From NCBI GenBank assembly GCA_016784605.1, contig JADHUI010000021.1, positions 1 to 44,944 of the forward strand: a stretch of 44,944 bases of DNA, given 5' to 3'. Source of the DNA: Fidelibacterota bacterium. Lineage in GTDB: Bacteria; Fidelibacterota; Marinisomatia; Marinisomatales; UBA1611. This document shows positions 44,066 through 44,944 of this stretch, one piece after another (position 1 is the stretch's first letter; every line of letters starts with the position of its first letter). The notes below the pieces were generated by a model. It had not been told where the DNA came from, did no database searches, and saw nothing but the letters and a program-made list of their open reading frames with translations. Position numbers and translations under genes: made by a program.

Positions 44066-44746
44066 TTATTGCAGATTTCTCAAAAACAGTGTTTTTCTTT
44101 TATTCGATAAAACACATTTATAGTATTTGAAAATTTCTGCGCCAATAATTCCCTGTGTATCAGCCATTATCAATGTCATCTGCAGCATTTCCGGTAAAAC
44201 ACCTTATTTAACCGTTATTTCTCTTTTACCTATTGTTGTCAAAACATCAAAAGTGTTTGTTTTAAATGTTCCAACACCAGGATAAAAATCTTCTTTTTCT
44301 CCAACGGATGTGTAATTATTTGTAATACTCGGTTCGATATATGACAGTTGAGCTCCAGTGTCAAAAAACATAGACATTGATTTACCTTCAACGGTGACAT
44401 CGATAATCGGAATCCCCATGAAGTCTTTTATATCCAAAACATTTTCATATTCGTCAATAGATAGATTCTCTCCAAATGTGATCTTATTTCCCATTGAGTC
44501 AATACATATATCATAATTGTTGATGATATCAGTCCCCATAAGAATATCAACTTGAGTCCCAATATATTCGGATAATGTTGATGTTGTCAATCCCATGTAA
44601 TTATTCTGTAAATCGTAATCTTTATCAATAAATGAGAAGGAGCCAGATCCAACACTATTAGGTGCTCCAGTATCAAATAGAACAACTAATCCATTTACAT
44701 CAAAAAGGATATGGCCTGAATCATAATTATACTTAAATACTTTCAT
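44066..44746 (-). pseudogene. Two-DTG aspartic protease (retropepsin-like) with in-frame TAA
   Basis: The frame reads 180 aa to TAA at 44206-44204. Two aspartic-protease active-site loops are present: VVLFDTGAPNSVG (Asp25) and MFFDTGAQLSYIE (Asp129), each followed by family-like strands, and ILMGTDII/ILG-type segments. The same frame continues past the stop for 45 residues (GVLPEMLQ ... ADTQGIIGAEIFKYY), exactly the C-terminal pattern expected for the fold, up to TAA at 44068-44066. One nonsense mutation would explain this. The enzyme may be inactive or its C-terminus may be lost. GGGGAT precedes the ATG. The gene sits between IS3 and IS256 sequences. Confidence 0.8.
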
Positions 44747-44762
44747 TTTATCCCCATTTGTA

Positions 44763-44855
44763 AGTTATGTCCATAAGTTTCTGTACTTTTAAAAAAGGGG
44801 TCACTGTTTTCTCTTAAATTTGTTTTGAACAGAAGCAAATAAAAGGAGAAGAACC
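44763..44855 (+). mobile_element. Probable left end and leader of an IS256-family element
   Basis: Between the protease start and the transposase ATG lies a leader with GTCCATAAGTTTCTGTAC at about 44768-44785, plausibly terminal-repeat sequence, then AAAAGGAG before the ATG. The exact terminus cannot be fixed because the other end lies outside the window. Confidence 0.5.
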
Positions 44856-44944
44856 ATGACCCAAAGAAAAGATACAAATAAAAAGCTAAATGATTCAGAC
44901 TTTTTAAAACAAATGGTAGGAACCTACTTACAAGAGTATTTAGA
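44856..44944 (+). CDS. IS256-family (mutator-type) transposase, N-terminus, cut by window edge
   Basis: Twenty-nine residues are visible, starting MTQRKDTNKKLNDSDFLKQM and running into a QEYL-type helix. This basic start followed by an FLKQMV ... LQEYLE helix is the usual N-terminus of IS256-family transposases. A strong AAAAGGAG ribosome site precedes the ATG. The DDE domain lies beyond the window, so the assignment rests on the N-terminal pattern. Confidence 0.65.
   Translation, partial: MTQRKDTNKKLNDSDFLKQMVGTYLQEYL

Noticed and set aside
1-44944. CRISPR array, tRNA or rRNA genes
   Set aside because: No regularly spaced direct repeats and no recognisable cloverleaf or rRNA segments on either strand by eye.

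Overview
The window is 44.9 kb of AT-rich, gene-dense bacterial DNA. Long runs of genes overlap by ATGA or TGATG. Many envelope genes have signal peptides: lipoproteins, a LolA-like protein, a DUF481-type barrel, a CsgG-like protein, and a peptidase/propeller/barrel protein. This style suggests a Gram-negative bacterium of the FCB superphylum, possibly Neomarinimicrobiota (Marinimicrobia). That placement is inferred from gene style only; there is no rRNA gene to test it. I found no tRNA, rRNA or CRISPR array.

Layout. (1) 1-137: 3' end of an IS3-family element whose right end cuts into a HAD phosphatase gene. (2) 128-8400, plus strand: one compact amino-acid operon, truncated HAD phosphatase-hisB-hisH-hisA-hisF-hisI-argG-argH-proB-proA. 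(3) 8415-13602: small Arg-rich protein, a TerB-like protein divergent from a large membrane protein that ends in the same TerB-like domain, then a cyclic-nucleotide-binding-domain protein and a two-TM RCK potassium channel. (4) 13701-20514, minus strand: carA and carB separated by an ABC exporter pair and a LolA-like protein. A terminator-like hairpin lies inside the first codons of carA. (5) 20555-27100: envelope and lipoprotein genes, ligA, and a secreted sugar-dehydrogenase-like propeller. (6) 27156-31319: small protein, ABC exporter, beta-barrel protein, CsgG-like protein. (7) 31321-36615, minus strand: VOC protein, 977-aa metallopeptidase/propeller/barrel protein, HAD hydrolase, 3-methyladenine glycosylase, methyltransferase. 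(8) 36616-43860, plus strand: an accessory-looking operon preceded by two matching operator-like palindromes. It encodes an RQC-HRDC protein without a helicase motor, an XRE regulator, an ImmA/IrrE-type metallopeptidase, a DUF763 protein, a radical SAM protein, an alpha/alpha-toroid-like protein, a C2H2-finger protein and a 456-aa protein I do not recognise. (9) 43861-44944: transposon scar, with a 29-bp inverted copy of the left IS3 end, a truncated zinc-ribbon gene, a two-DTG aspartic protease interrupted by an in-frame TAA, and the start of an IS256-type element.

How the parts work together. The his/arg/pro block and carAB share metabolism: CarAB makes carbamoyl phosphate for arginine and pyrimidines, and ArgG/ArgH finish arginine. 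The best candidate for an undescribed system is the 36.7-43.9 kb operon. It combines DNA-binding or DNA-repair folds with a repressor/protease switch and a radical SAM enzyme, and sits beside transposon remnants. Its function is unknown; a genome-defence, DNA-modification or damage-response role is inference only.
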